Positions 46,018-56,060 of a stretch of 64,000 nucleotides of DNA are shown piece by piece. Numbering within the stretch: the first letter of the stretch is position 1; every line of letters begins with the position of its first letter. The position numbers and the translations under genes were made by a program. The notes under the pieces are model-generated. The model was not told where the DNA came from. It saw only the letters and a program-made list of their open reading frames with translations, and searched no databases. Origin of the DNA: Flavobacterium psychrophilum (GTDB lineage: Bacteria > Bacteroidota > Bacteroidia > Flavobacteriales > Flavobacteriaceae); the NCBI GenBank assembly GCA_945862065.1, contig CAMAWT010000014.1:1-64000 (forward strand). Reading direction: 5' to 3'.

Positions 46018-47846
46018 TGGATCAAAATTTAAAGAAAATAATTCCTTTTATTCAGCCATACAAAAACAATGTGGTTTGGAATGTCATTTTAAATGTATTA
46101 TACGCATTATTTAGTACGCTTTCATTTGTGGCATTAATTCCCATGATGGACGTTCTTTTTGATGATGCGAAAGAAGTAAAAGTAAAGCCAATATTTACTG
46201 GAATAGGTAATATTAGCAGTTTTGGAAAAGAATATCTATATTTCTATATTTCTGATTTAAGAACAAATTATGGTGAACAATATTCTTTGCTTTTAGTAGT
46301 AGCCATCGTTATTACAACCTTTTTATTTAAGAATCTTTTTAATTATTTAGCTTCGAATCATTTAACGATTCTGAAAAATGGAGTGTTGAAAGATTTAAGA
46401 AATAAAATGTATGATAAAATTATCGAATTGCCTGTTTCTTATTATTCTGAAAAAAGAAAAGGCGACGTAATGGCGCGTATGTTAGGCGATGTAAATGAGG
46501 TTCAAAATTCCTTTTTTGCTATTTTGGAACTGATTGTAAAAGAGCCATTAACTATCGTTTTTACTATAAGCGTGATGCTATATATCAGTACAAAACTGAC
46601 TTTATTTGTATTTATTTTTATACCCATTTCAGGATTTGTAATTTCTAAAATTGGAAAATCGTTAAAAGCCAAATCAGAAAAATTACAATTTGAAGGTGGC
46701 TTTTTAATTTCAATTGTTGAAGAATCTTTAAGTGGTCTAAAAATTGTAAAAAGTTATAATGCCGAATCTAAATTTAAAGAAAAATTTAATGATTCAGTAA
46801 ATAGAATGAAGCAATTTTCTGATACTATCGGAATGAAAAACAACTTAGCTTCGCCGTTGAGTGAGTTTATGGGAATCATTATTATAGCTGTATTGTTATG
46901 GTATGGTGGCAGCTTGGTTTTGGTTGAAAAAGTTTTAAAAGGAGCCGATTTTATAGCATATATGGGACTGGCATACAATATATTGACTCCAGCAAAATCA
47001 ATTTCTAAAGCATCGTATAGTGTAAAAACAGGAATGGCGGCTGCACAACGTGTTTTTGAAGTATTGGAAGTTGAAAATGAAATCATGGATGCTGAAAATG
47101 CAATTGAAAAAACAACTTTTGATTCAAAAATTGACATTTCAAATATCAATTTTAGGTATGAAAATGAAAATGTTCTGAAAGATTTTTCTTTAGAGGTTAA
47201 AAAAGGACAAACCGTTGCATTAGTGGGACAATCTGGTAGCGGAAAAAGTACTATTGCTAATTTATTGACTCGTTTTTATGATGTAAATGAGGGTAAAATA
47301 ACGATTGACGAAACTGACATAAAAGATTTAAAATTGCATTCACTTCGAGAAATGATAGGGCTTGTAACCCAAGATTCTATCTTATTTAACGATACCATCA
47401 AAGCCAATATCGCATTAGGAAAAAATGATGCTACCGACGATGAAATCATTGAAGCATTAAAAATTGCCAACGCGTTTGAATTTGTAAAAGATTTACCAAA
47501 CGGCATTCATACCAACATTGGCGATAGCGGAAACAAACTGTCTGGCGGACAAAAGCAACGACTTTCTATTGCGCGTGCAGTTTTGAAAAATCCGCCCATT
47601 ATGATTTTGGATGAAGCAACTTCTGCATTAGATACAGAAAGCGAAAAATTTGTTCAAGTGGCTTTAGAAAACATGATGCAAAACAGAACTTCCATTGTGA
47701 TTGCTCACCGTTTATCAACGATTCAAAAAGCAGATAAAATTGTGGTGATGCAAAAAGGAAAAATTGTTGAACAAGGCACTCATGAAGAATTGCTGGCTAT
47801 TGACGGAATGTATTCTAAACTGGTTATGATGCAAAGTTTTGAATAA
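46017..47846 (+). CDS. ABC exporter, fused membrane and ATPase domains (MsbA-like)
   Basis: A 609-residue half-transporter that probably works as a homodimer. Six membrane helices occupy about residues 15-330. The ATPase has Walker A GQSGSGKST, Q-loop VTQDSI, signature LSGGQKQR, Walker B MILDEATSALD and switch AHRLSTI. MsbA-type exporters flip lipid A or other lipids. The substrate here is not proven. It is coupled to the upstream mutase (1-base overlap) and the downstream DUF2971 gene (2-base gap). Confidence 0.93.
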   Translation: MDQNLKKIIPFIQPYKNNVVWNVILNVLYALFSTLSFVALIPMMDVLFDDAKEVKVKPIFTGIGNISSFGKEYLYFYISDLRTNYGEQYSLLLVVAIVITTFLFKNLFNYLASNHLTILKNGVLKDLRNKMYDKIIELPVSYYSEKRKGDVMARMLGDVNEVQNSFFAILELIVKEPLTIVFTISVMLYISTKLTLFVFIFIPISGFVISKIGKSLKAKSEKLQFEGGFLISIVEESLSGLKIVKSYNAESKFKEKFNDSVNRMKQFSDTIGMKNNLASPLSEFMGIIIIAVLLWYGGSLVLVEKVLKGADFIAYMGLAYNILTPAKSISKASYSVKTGMAAAQRVFEVLEVENEIMDAENAIEKTTFDSKIDISNINFRYENENVLKDFSLEVKKGQTVALVGQSGSGKSTIANLLTRFYDVNEGKITIDETDIKDLKLHSLREMIGLVTQDSILFNDTIKANIALGKNDATDDEIIEALKIANAFEFVKDLPNGIHTNIGDSGNKLSGGQKQRLSIARAVLKNPPIMILDEATSALDTESEKFVQVALENMMQNRTSIVIAHRLSTIQKADKIVVMQKGKIVEQGTHEELLAIDGMYSKLVMMQSFE

Positions 47847-47848
47847 GT

Positions 47849-48550
47849 ATGTATTTATCTAATCCTAATATAAAACTGCCAGAAGATCCAGATACTATTG
47901 TTTGGAAGTATTTGGATTTGTCTAAATTTTTGGATTTACTGCTTTCGCAAAAATTATTTATGTCGCGTTCTGACAAATTTGAAGATCAATATGAAGGCAC
48001 TTTTAGCGAACCCACGTTTGAAGAAATAAAAAAATTATCCGAAAACAATCCTGAATTTTTAGATTATTATAAATCAAAAAGAGAAAAAGTAGTAGTAAGT
48101 AGTTGGCATATAAACGAATATGAATCGTTTGCCATGTGGCAAATATTCACTCAAAACAGCGAAGGTTTGGCTATTCAATCAACCGTTGAAAGACTACAAA
48201 ACGCATTAAAATTAGAAACAAATTTCAAACAATATATTGGCGAGGTAAACTATATAGATTATAAAAAAGAACACATTCCTTTTGACGATAGTTTTTTTCC
48301 ATTTTTGTTTAAACGAAAAAGCTTTCAATATGAACGAGAAGTTCGAATCATATCTGATTTATCTGAAAAAAATATTACGATTAATGACGGTTTGAAAATT
48401 GATATAGATATTAAACAACTTATTGAAAAAATCTACATCCATCCAAAATCTGAAAATTGGTATAAAAAATTAGTAATCGAATTAGTGTCTAAATTGGGTT
48501 TTGATTTTGAGATAGAAAAATCAGATTTGGAAAGTGATATTTTGATTTAA
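47849..48550 (+). CDS. DUF2971 family protein
   Basis: A 233-residue cytosolic protein with the family landmarks: WKYLDLSKFLDLLLSQKLFMSR, DKFEDQYEG, SSWHINEYESFAMWQIF and FQYEREVRII. The function is unknown. DUF2971 genes are scattered in accessory DNA and sometimes near defence genes. Here it is the last gene after an ABC exporter. Its stop codon abuts the stop of the convergent lipoprotein gene with no spacing and no visible terminator. Confidence 0.88.
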   Translation: MYLSNPNIKLPEDPDTIVWKYLDLSKFLDLLLSQKLFMSRSDKFEDQYEGTFSEPTFEEIKKLSENNPEFLDYYKSKREKVVVSSWHINEYESFAMWQIFTQNSEGLAIQSTVERLQNALKLETNFKQYIGEVNYIDYKKEHIPFDDSFFPFLFKRKSFQYEREVRIISDLSEKNITINDGLKIDIDIKQLIEKIYIHPKSENWYKKLVIELVSKLGFDFEIEKSDLESDILI

Positions 48551-49240
48551 TTATTTTTTAATAGGAAAATACTGAACAGATTTCCAACTAGCATCCAATA
48601 AATTCACAAAATGATATTGAACTTGATCTGATTTGTCCAATTGACCATTTTTATTAGAATCTTCAATAGTTTTGTAATACAATCTTGCATTTACATCAAT
48701 AATTTTCCAATCAATCAATTCCATAAAATCAGCTGAAATTTTGGTAAAATTTTTACCAGAAATAGTACTTAAATAAAGTGATTGAATATCATTTTCATCC
48801 ACTTTTTGATCTTTATTAGTATCCGAATCGGCAAGGGTATAAACCATCAACTTGGTTTTATATTTATCGGAAATTGATTTTAGATAAGTAGCGGTTTCAA
48901 TTAATACTGTTTTATCGGTCAAGGAAACTATGGAATCTGAATTTTTTTCCTGAAAATGAATGTTTTTCAAATAACCCGTAATCTGAAAATCATTGTTATT
49001 TGAAATAGTAAAACTTTGAGTAGCTTTTTTTGTTGGAACCACCTCACCTATTGGAAATAGCAACGTTGAAGTCTCTGCAAAATGTATTGGTAAATCAGCA
49101 ATTATAAGTGCTGATTCTAACTCATTTTTCGGTGCTGTTTTCGGAGTATTTTCATACCTAACTTTTGGTGTAACTACCTCTTCTTTTTTACAACTCGCAA
49201 GTAAAAGTATCAAAACACAAAGTTGGATTAATCTAAACAT
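48551..49240 (-). CDS. Lipoprotein with two EF-hand-like loops
   Basis: A 229-residue predicted lipoprotein (lipobox LLASC, Cys17). Two segments match 12-residue calcium-binding loops: Asp140 to Asp151 (DTNKDQKVDEND) and Asp194 to Asp205 (DSNKNGQLDKSD). They are spaced like a dockerin or EF-hand pair in an otherwise unrecognised protein. It lies 32 bases after a TonB-dependent receptor gene, so it may be a surface partner of that receptor. Confidence 0.82.
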   Translation of the reverse strand: MFRLIQLCVLILLLASCKKEEVVTPKVRYENTPKTAPKNELESALIIADLPIHFAETSTLLFPIGEVVPTKKATQSFTISNNNDFQITGYLKNIHFQEKNSDSIVSLTDKTVLIETATYLKSISDKYKTKLMVYTLADSDTNKDQKVDENDIQSLYLSTISGKNFTKISADFMELIDWKIIDVNARLYYKTIEDSNKNGQLDKSDQVQYHFVNLLDASWKSVQYFPIKK

Positions 49241-49272
49241 ATTAAAAGTATTTTAGTCAAATTTACAAAAAA

Positions 49273-51744
49273 TTACAACCTCATCGACAATTTTAAATTA
49301 AAAACTCGTTGTGTCAAATAATTTGGAACACCATACTGATTTTTAGTATATACATCTCGAACCCAAGTATTGGTTATTGCATTTTGATTATTGAACATAT
49401 TAAAAATTTCAAATCCCAATGACAGTTCTTTAAATTTTTTCAACCAATGTCCGTTTGGTTTTTCGTTGTTTTTTTCGGTAAAAACATACGAAAACCCGAC
49501 ATCTGCTCTTCGATAATCACGAAGTCTGCTTTGATATTTATATACATCGGCATACGAAGGTGAACCTCCAGGAAGCCCAGTATTATAAACTAAATTCAAA
49601 TAAATTTTTACACTCGGAATGTTCGGCATATAATCTTGAAAAAGGATTCCGAATTTCAATCGTTGATCTGTTGGTCGTGCAATGAAACCTTTTCCATCTT
49701 GTTTTTCTTCTGTTTTCATAAAACCAAAACTGAACCACGATTCGGTACCAGGAACAAACTCGCCATTCAATCTGCAATCAAAACCATAAGCGTAGGCAAC
49801 TGCATCGTTATTTGCTTTGTATCTAATTCTTACATTTTCAAGGGTATAGGTGTTTATATCGGTCATGTCTTTATAATACACTTCCGAAACTAGTTTAAAT
49901 GGTCGATTCCAAAGTTTAAAATTATAATCATTACTCAATACAAAATGAATTGATTTTTGTGCTTTTACATTGGGCTGAACTTTACCATCTTCATCTCGAA
50001 GTTCACGATAAAAAGGCGGTTGGTAATAATAACCTGTTGAAAATCTGAAAATCATGTCTTTATCCCAATTGGGTTTTAAACTCAGTTGCAATCTCGGACT
50101 GAAAACGGTTTGTGTATTCCCATTTGAAAAAGATTCACTAGTAACTTGCCAACTATGAGCTCGAACACCTGTGTTTATCCAAAATTGATTTTGACCTAAA
50201 GTAGTTTTAGCGCTCCATTGGGCATATCCAGAAAAACGATTGATGTTAATAAAATTTGTGGCACGCACATTGTTGAAAGGAACCAACGGACCCACATAAG
50301 GATTGTATGGTTGGTCGTTCACAGGTATATCAAGTGACGGGTCGTTTAAATAAAACCCAGCAGAATCAATTACCTCCCACTCAACTATTCGATCTCTGAT
50401 GCTTTCACGCGTGTATTTTATACCCCAATCTAGTTGGCTTTTTTTCTTGGTGATATGATTTCCTTTAACTTCAACATTGACTATCAAAGCGTCTAAATCA
50501 TTTCGAGCGTGGTTTAATTGTGAACCAACCGCTCTGTTAAATTTAATATCACCATAGGTTTCAGAACCAATATTAGTATCAACCTCGCCTAGATAATAAG
50601 CGCCTTCTATGTCGTAATGCTCCTGTTCTTGTGTGTGATATGCAGACAAAATGGTTTTAAATGTAGTATTTTCATTTGCTATAAAAGTTGATTTTATTGC
50701 CCCAAAATAAGTTCGGTATCTATCCTTTTCTTGACCTTCATAAAATATTTGAAGAGCAATTGGCTCGTCTATTGTTCCAAAATTTGTTTGACGCGTTAAT
50801 GGCTGATAATTATAATTATTTTGAGAAATATTTCCTAAAAAATTCCATTGCCATTTCGTTGATGCGTTGTAAATAATAGATGATTGAACATCTGCAAAGG
50901 AAGGTCTAAAATTGGTTTGAGTCTCTTGGCTGTTTACCAAAAGAGAATTATCTCTGTATCGAACGCCTGTTAAATGGCTCCATTTCTGATTTTTTGAAAC
51001 ATCTTCAGCAGCTATACTTCCTCCCAAAAAACTCGCTTGTGCAGCTACCCCAAATTTTGTAGGTTTTCTGTACGAAATATCTAAAACAGAAGAAATTTTA
51101 TCTCCATATTTTGACTGAAATCCTCCAGCAGAAAAATCTACTTTTTGAACCAAATCAGTATTTGTAAAGCTCAAGCCTTCTTGTTGACCTGATCGCACTA
51201 AAAAAGGCCTGTAAACCTCTATTTCATTAACATACACAAGATTCTCATCATAATTTCCACCTCGCACATTATAACCCGAACTCATTTCGTTATTATTATT
51301 GGTGCTTCCAAACGTTTTAAGGATGTTTTCAACGCCTGCATTTGCGCCAGGTATCATTCTAATAACTTCTGGATCAATACTTATAATGCCTTGAACTCTT
51401 CTTTTATTGGTTGTAATAACTACATCTTCCAATTGCTGAGAATTAGTAATCATTACCGGATTATACTCAAAATCTTCATTAGGTTTTAACAAAAAAGAAG
51501 CAGTAATTCTACCTAAAGAGACATGTGTGAATACTAAAGTAACTTTTTGATTTGCAGGAACTGTAATCATATAAAAACCACTGGCATCTGTTATGGTAGA
51601 TTTATTTTGATAACTTACTGTAACCCCTTCAATTGAAAGGTTTTTTTCATCCATCAACACGCCTTTTATCCTAGCCGATTGAGCAAAAGTTGAAAAAGAA
51701 GTACAACAGAAAATAAACAGGGCAATTTTTAATAGTGTTTTCAA
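49273..51744 (-). CDS. TonB-dependent receptor with carboxypeptidase-like N-terminal domain
   Basis: An 823-residue outer-membrane receptor with a signal peptide ending near FAQ. It has a CarboxypepD_reg-like beta-sandwich (about 25-105, VLMDEKNLSIEGVTVSYQN), a plug domain (GANAGVENILKTFGSTNNN, YNVRGGNYDENLVYVNEIEVYRP) and a C-terminal barrel ending in a phenylalanine-containing strand (FNLKLSMRL). The ligand is unknown. It lies 3 bases after the M23 peptidase gene and before the lipoprotein. Confidence 0.93.
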   Translation of the reverse strand: MKTLLKIALFIFCCTSFSTFAQSARIKGVLMDEKNLSIEGVTVSYQNKSTITDASGFYMITVPANQKVTLVFTHVSLGRITASFLLKPNEDFEYNPVMITNSQQLEDVVITTNKRRVQGIISIDPEVIRMIPGANAGVENILKTFGSTNNNNEMSSGYNVRGGNYDENLVYVNEIEVYRPFLVRSGQQEGLSFTNTDLVQKVDFSAGGFQSKYGDKISSVLDISYRKPTKFGVAAQASFLGGSIAAEDVSKNQKWSHLTGVRYRDNSLLVNSQETQTNFRPSFADVQSSIIYNASTKWQWNFLGNISQNNYNYQPLTRQTNFGTIDEPIALQIFYEGQEKDRYRTYFGAIKSTFIANENTTFKTILSAYHTQEQEHYDIEGAYYLGEVDTNIGSETYGDIKFNRAVGSQLNHARNDLDALIVNVEVKGNHITKKKSQLDWGIKYTRESIRDRIVEWEVIDSAGFYLNDPSLDIPVNDQPYNPYVGPLVPFNNVRATNFININRFSGYAQWSAKTTLGQNQFWINTGVRAHSWQVTSESFSNGNTQTVFSPRLQLSLKPNWDKDMIFRFSTGYYYQPPFYRELRDEDGKVQPNVKAQKSIHFVLSNDYNFKLWNRPFKLVSEVYYKDMTDINTYTLENVRIRYKANNDAVAYAYGFDCRLNGEFVPGTESWFSFGFMKTEEKQDGKGFIARPTDQRLKFGILFQDYMPNIPSVKIYLNLVYNTGLPGGSPSYADVYKYQSRLRDYRRADVGFSYVFTEKNNEKPNGHWLKKFKELSLGFEIFNMFNNQNAITNTWVRDVYTKNQYGVPNYLTQRVFNLKLSMRL

Positions 51745-51747
51745 ATG

Positions 51748-53439
51748 TTATTTTTTTAAACTTCGATAAAATTGAGTTTCAAATATAGTAGAATTTCCGA
51801 CATTATCAGTTACAATTAGTTTCAAATTATTTTTTTCATCTATCAAATCATTGTCATTAATTTCATAAGTCAATCTGTTTAACTTAGATTCATATTCGAA
51901 TAAAACCCATTTATCATTAATGAAACCATTGTATGATTTTATTCCAGAAAGTGCATCAAAACTATTTATTTGAATATATTTTTGATTTGTAAGCCGTTTT
52001 TCTTGAATACTTTTAGACATTTTTACAACAGGTGCAACTTCATCTTTTACTAATTTAAATTGTCCTAAATTCTTTGTCTTACACGAAAACGTAGTACCTG
52101 ATAATTTAGTATTTATATGATACAATTTAGATCCATTTACACTGGCGATAAACATTTTTTGCTTGTCAGCGACTGATGACACGGTATCTTCAAAAGAAAT
52201 AGTAAAGTTTGAATGTGCAGGAACAACATCTTCATGTAAAAAAAGGACGTTGGTTTTTACATCAAAATTTAAATAAAAATCATCATAAAAAGTGTTGGCT
52301 GGAAAAAACACTGAAACATTTTCTTTTTCATAAAATGAATCTGAATTTGATTTTACTTTATACTTGGTCTCTACTTTTTCGGGCTGAATTACTGCAGGTT
52401 TTGATGAATAAACTACCGGAATATTTAGTTGTATTTTATTTCCATAAAAATCAGAAACCTCAATTTTTTCATTCGTATAAAAATTTGGCAAAACATTTAT
52501 TTGACCTAAATTTTCATTTGAAAAAACATTGCTCCAATTATAACTTGAATTCATAAAAAGTTTTTGAACGCGTTGATACATTTTTTTATATTTTTTATAA
52601 TCTATCAAAGCATTTACATACCTGCCTTCTTCAAAAGACATCGAATCAAATTGATAGCCAAAAACAGATTTTCCATTACTAAAAAGTTCGGTTTTATACG
52701 TTCCGTTTATATTAAAGGAAACATCATCATAATCAAAAGCAGTTATTCCAAAACCAATAAGACCGTTTGCAAAAACTTTTTCTGATAAATACGTACCATC
52801 AGATTGTAATGATACATTCAGTACCAAGGGTCTTTTAGATTCATTTACAACTGAATTATCATCAATTGGATATACATATAAATTTTTAATTTGAGGTGGT
52901 TTGGAATCTTTTACATCCAGTCCAAAATGCAACGGATTAACAATATTTTCCGTTGTATTATCTCTTATTTCAAAATGCAAATGAGGTCCTTCTGATCCAC
53001 CCGTATTTCCAGATATAGCAATAATTTCACCTTGTTTAACTAGCAATTCGCCAGGTTTAAAAAAAGTTTCTATTTCGTACGATTTTTCAGCATATTGAAC
53101 TGAAATAATTGTTTCTTGAATTTTGCCAACTGCTTTTTGCAAGTGGCCATAAACCGTTGTGTAACCATTTGAATGGGTAATATAAATTGCCTTTCCGTAG
53201 CCCGAATTTGAGATCTTAATTCTGGAAATATATCCATCGGCTACAGCATAAACATTCAAACCTTCTTTTTGCTGTGTTTTAAAATCAAATCCAGCATGAA
53301 AATGATTTGGACGTAACTCACCAAAGTTCCCTGATAATTGCATTGGTATGTCTAATGGTGATCGAAAATCACTTTTGGGATATTTTTTTTGAGCAAATAA
53401 TGGAATGGATAATACGAATATGGCAAGTATATATTTCAT
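51748..53439 (-). CDS. M23 family metallopeptidase
   Basis: An exported zinc endopeptidase-like protein, probably acting on peptidoglycan cross-links. The start MKYILAIFVLSIPLFAQ at 53439 gives a clean signal peptide. An upstream in-frame ATG would add 22 hydrophobic residues and is rejected. The 563-residue protein has the LytM/M23 motifs NHFHAGFDF (HxxxD) and HLHFEIRD (HxH) within about residues 25-180. A long C-terminal beta-rich region follows. It is first in a likely operon with the TonB receptor and lipoprotein. Confidence 0.9.
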   Translation of the reverse strand: MKYILAIFVLSIPLFAQKKYPKSDFRSPLDIPMQLSGNFGELRPNHFHAGFDFKTQQKEGLNVYAVADGYISRIKISNSGYGKAIYITHSNGYTTVYGHLQKAVGKIQETIISVQYAEKSYEIETFFKPGELLVKQGEIIAISGNTGGSEGPHLHFEIRDNTTENIVNPLHFGLDVKDSKPPQIKNLYVYPIDDNSVVNESKRPLVLNVSLQSDGTYLSEKVFANGLIGFGITAFDYDDVSFNINGTYKTELFSNGKSVFGYQFDSMSFEEGRYVNALIDYKKYKKMYQRVQKLFMNSSYNWSNVFSNENLGQINVLPNFYTNEKIEVSDFYGNKIQLNIPVVYSSKPAVIQPEKVETKYKVKSNSDSFYEKENVSVFFPANTFYDDFYLNFDVKTNVLFLHEDVVPAHSNFTISFEDTVSSVADKQKMFIASVNGSKLYHINTKLSGTTFSCKTKNLGQFKLVKDEVAPVVKMSKSIQEKRLTNQKYIQINSFDALSGIKSYNGFINDKWVLFEYESKLNRLTYEINDNDLIDEKNNLKLIVTDNVGNSTIFETQFYRSLKK

Positions 53440-53572
53440 TTTGTTATAATTTTTCCAAAAATAAAAAAAGTAAATAAGAATTAAAAATAAAATAAATAAA
53501 AACATTCAACTACATGATTCATACTATTTTAGAATCATTTATAAAAAAAATTGTATTTTTTTCATTAAAATA

Positions 53573-53603
53573 TTGCTTTAATAGATTGAGAATTATAAAT
53601 TTG
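53573..53603 (+). promoter_or_regulatory. Probable coiled-coil-zapA promoter
   Basis: TTG (53573-53575), a 20-base spacer and TAAATTTG (53596-53603), 19 bases before the first start codon. Confidence 0.5.
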
Positions 53604-53622
53604 TAAAATTATGTAATGAATT

Positions 53623-53922
53623 ATGTCACGAATGAGTGAAATTGTAGAAATAATTGATACTCTTGAAATTAAAATTCAAAAACTATTTCAAAAAATAGAT
53701 AGTTTAGAAGAAAAAAATCAATTGTTACAGACAGAATTAAACAAATCTGCGGTTTCAAATCAAAATCAGAAAAAAGTTTTAGAAACACTTCAAGCTGATT
53801 TTGAATCATTAAAAATGGCCAATTCATTATTAGGCAGTGAAGATTTTAAAAGAGATACAAAACTGAAAATAAATTCAATAATTCGTGAGATTGATTATTG
53901 TGTAGCACAATTATCAGATTAA
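53623..53922 (+). CDS. Coiled-coil protein upstream of zapA
   Basis: A 99-residue protein, nearly all predicted coiled coil (heptad-like IQKLFQKIDSLEEKNQLLQTEL). No family is recognised. It lies 4 bases before zapA in the same direction, so a role in cell division, like ZapB, is a guess from context. Confidence 0.85.
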   Translation: MSRMSEIVEIIDTLEIKIQKLFQKIDSLEEKNQLLQTELNKSAVSNQNQKKVLETLQADFESLKMANSLLGSEDFKRDTKLKINSIIREIDYCVAQLSD

Positions 53923-53926
53923 AATT

Positions 53927-54220
53927 ATGGATGAAAAGCTAAAAATCAAAATTTCAATTGCTGATAGAATCTACCCATTAACTGTAGAATTCTCTCAAGA
54001 GGAAGGTTTAAGAAGCGCCTCAAAGAAAATTGATACGATGATGAAGCAATTTGAAGAAAATTATGCAGTAAGAGACAAACAAGATGTTTTGGCCATGTGC
54101 GCTTTACAATTTGCTTCTCAAGTAGAGCAAAAAAAAGTAGACAATGCCATCGATGGTTCAGCATCAATTGAAAGACTTTCAAAACTGAATGATTTAGTTG
54201 ATGAATATCTCAAAAAATAA
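53927..54220 (+). CDS. zapA: Cell division protein ZapA
   Basis: Binds FtsZ filaments and promotes Z-ring assembly. The 97-residue protein has an N-terminal beta region (KIKISIADRIYPLTVE) and a C-terminal coiled coil, with the family segment DVLAMCALQFASQVE. It is followed by a structured RNA and rny. Confidence 0.92.
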   Translation: MDEKLKIKISIADRIYPLTVEFSQEEGLRSASKKIDTMMKQFEENYAVRDKQDVLAMCALQFASQVEQKKVDNAIDGSASIERLSKLNDLVDEYLKK

Positions 54221-54265
54221 TAAAAACAGATTACAAACGTTCTTACAAACACAGACTAAAAATAC

Positions 54266-54428
54266 TGCCTACATTAGTACATTTTTGGTAAACTCAACAC
54301 TAACAAATTAAAATGAGTGAATCGTCGCTACTATAGCATGTCTTCCTTGAGAAGAAAGCTTGAACAGTGAGTTAGCTCAAAACTTGTCGATTCGAGTTTA
54401 TTCAATCGCCTGATGTAGGTTTTTTTAT
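54266..54428 (+). ncRNA. ssrS: 6S-like RNA
   Basis: A non-coding stretch between zapA and rny folds on itself. A 10-bp closing stem pairs 54269-54278 (CCTACATTAG) with 54410-54419 (CTGATGTAGG), with one G-U pair. An inner stem pairs GAATCG (54319-54324) with CGATTC (54388-54393). A T run follows at 54420-54426, as in a terminator. A long rod with an open centre next to zapA is the setting of 6S RNA in E. coli, where it binds RNA polymerase. The identification rests on structure and synteny only. Confidence 0.7.
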
Positions 54429-54447
54429 ATTTAATTTTTAAAAACAA

Positions 54448-56010
54448 ATGACAATAACATTTATAATTATCGGAATAGTAGTAGGTATAGCTGGAGGTTT
54501 TTCAATCGCTAAAGTAATGGAAAAATCGAATGCTTCAAACATAACAAAGGACGCAAAAAAAGAAGCGGCTTCGCTTTTAAAAGATGCCAACATTGAAGCA
54601 GAAAACACAAAACAATCCAAATTGCTTCAGGCAAAAGAAAAATTTTTAGAATTAAAATCCCAACACGAACAAGATATTTTATCAAAAGATAAAAAACTAG
54701 CAGAAGTTGAAAAAAGAATTAGAGATAAAGAATCTCAAGTTTCAAGTGAATTATCAAAAGCTAAAAAAATCAATGATGACTTTGAAGCTAAAACCTTAGA
54801 ATACACTTTAAAAGTAGAAAACTTAGAAAAGAAGCAAATTGAAATTGACAAACTTCACAAGAGTCAAGTGCAACAACTTGAAGTAATTTCTGGACTTTCT
54901 GCAGAAGATGCCAAAGCACAATTGGTAGAAAGTTTGAAAGCAGAAGCTAAGACTAAAGCAATGTCTTTTATTCAAGAAACTATTGAAGAAGCAAAACTAA
55001 CTGCTGGTCAAGAAGCAAAAAAAGTAATTATTTCAACCATTCAAAGAGTTGGAACAGAAGAAGCAGTAGAAAATTGCGTTTCTGTATTCAACATTGAATC
55101 TGATGATGTGAAAGGTCGAATTATTGGTCGTGAAGGTCGAAATATTCGTGCTCTTGAAGCAGCAACCGGAGTAGAAATTATAGTTGATGACACACCAGAA
55201 GCAATCATACTTTCTTGTTTTGATCCTGTAAGAAGAGAAATTGCAAGATTGTCATTACACAAATTGGTTACCGATGGTAGAATTCACCCAGCTCGTATCG
55301 AAGAAGTAGTTGCTAAAACTACCAAACAAATCGACGACGAAATCATTGAAGTTGGAAAACGTACTGTAATAGACTTAGGGATTCATGGACTTCATCCTGA
55401 ATTGATTAAAGTTGTGGGTCGAATGAAATACCGTTCGTCTTATGGTCAAAATTTATTACAACACTCTCGTGAAGTTGCCAAACTTTGTGGTATCATGGCA
55501 GCAGAATTAGGCTTAAATGTAAAACTTGCCAAACGTGCAGGTTTACTTCACGATATTGGTAAAGTTCCAGATGCTGAAAGCGATTTGCCTCACGCACTTT
55601 TAGGAATGCAATGGGCTGAAAAATATGGTGAAAAAGAAGAAGTATGTAATGCAATTGGTGCTCACCACGACGAAATTGAAATGAAATATTTAATTTCTCC
55701 AATTATTCAAGTGTGTGATGCTATTTCTGGTGCTAGACCAGGTGCAAGAAGACAAGTTTTGGACTCCTACATTCAACGTTTGAAGGATCTTGAAGAAATT
55801 GCTTTTGGATTTAACGGTGTTAAAAACGCCTATGCCATTCAAGCAGGTCGTGAACTTCGTGTGATTGTTGAAAGTGAAAAAGTAAGCGATGAAATGGCAT
55901 CAGGTCTTTCATTTGATATTTCACAAAAAATTCAAACAGAAATGACGTATCCAGGTCAAGTAAAAATTACGGTTATTAGAGAAACTAGAGCGGTAAACAT
56001 CGCAAAATAA
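54448..56010 (+). CDS. rny: Ribonuclease Y
   Basis: Membrane-bound endoribonuclease that starts mRNA decay. The 520-residue protein has an N-terminal membrane helix (about 2-20), a long coiled coil (about 30-175), a KH domain ([20 protein letters not shown]) and an HD domain ([10 protein letters not shown] with HHDEIE). Full length. It ends at a bidirectional terminator. Confidence 0.96.
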   Translation: MTITFIIIGIVVGIAGGFSIAKVMEKSNASNITKDAKKEAASLLKDANIEAENTKQSKLLQAKEKFLELKSQHEQDILSKDKKLAEVEKRIRDKESQVSSELSKAKKINDDFEAKTLEYTLKVENLEKKQIEIDKLHKSQVQQLEVISGLSAEDAKAQLVESLKAEAKTKAMSFIQETIEEAKLTAGQEAKKVIISTIQRVGTEEAVENCVSVFNIESDDVKGRIIGREGRNIRALEAATGVEIIVDDTPEAIILSCFDPVRREIARLSLHKLVTDGRIHPARIEEVVAKTTKQIDDEIIEVGKRTVIDLGIHGLHPELIKVVGRMKYRSSYGQNLLQHSREVAKLCGIMAAELGLNVKLAKRAGLLHDIGKVPDAESDLPHALLGMQWAEKYGEKEEVCNAIGAHHDEIEMKYLISPIIQVCDAISGARPGARRQVLDSYIQRLKDLEEIAFGFNGVKNAYAIQAGRELRVIVESEKVSDEMASGLSFDISQKIQTEMTYPGQVKITVIRETRAVNIAK

Positions 56011-56031
56011 TACCAAACGTTATTGTAAATC

Positions 56032-56060
56032 AAAAAGACTTGCAATTGCAGGTCTTTTTA
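56032..56060. terminator. Bidirectional terminator between rny and xerD
   Basis: The stem AAAAAGACTTGCA / TGCAGGTCTTTTT is flanked by A and T runs and serves both convergent genes. The xerD stop codon (56058-56060) overlaps its edge. Confidence 0.75.
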
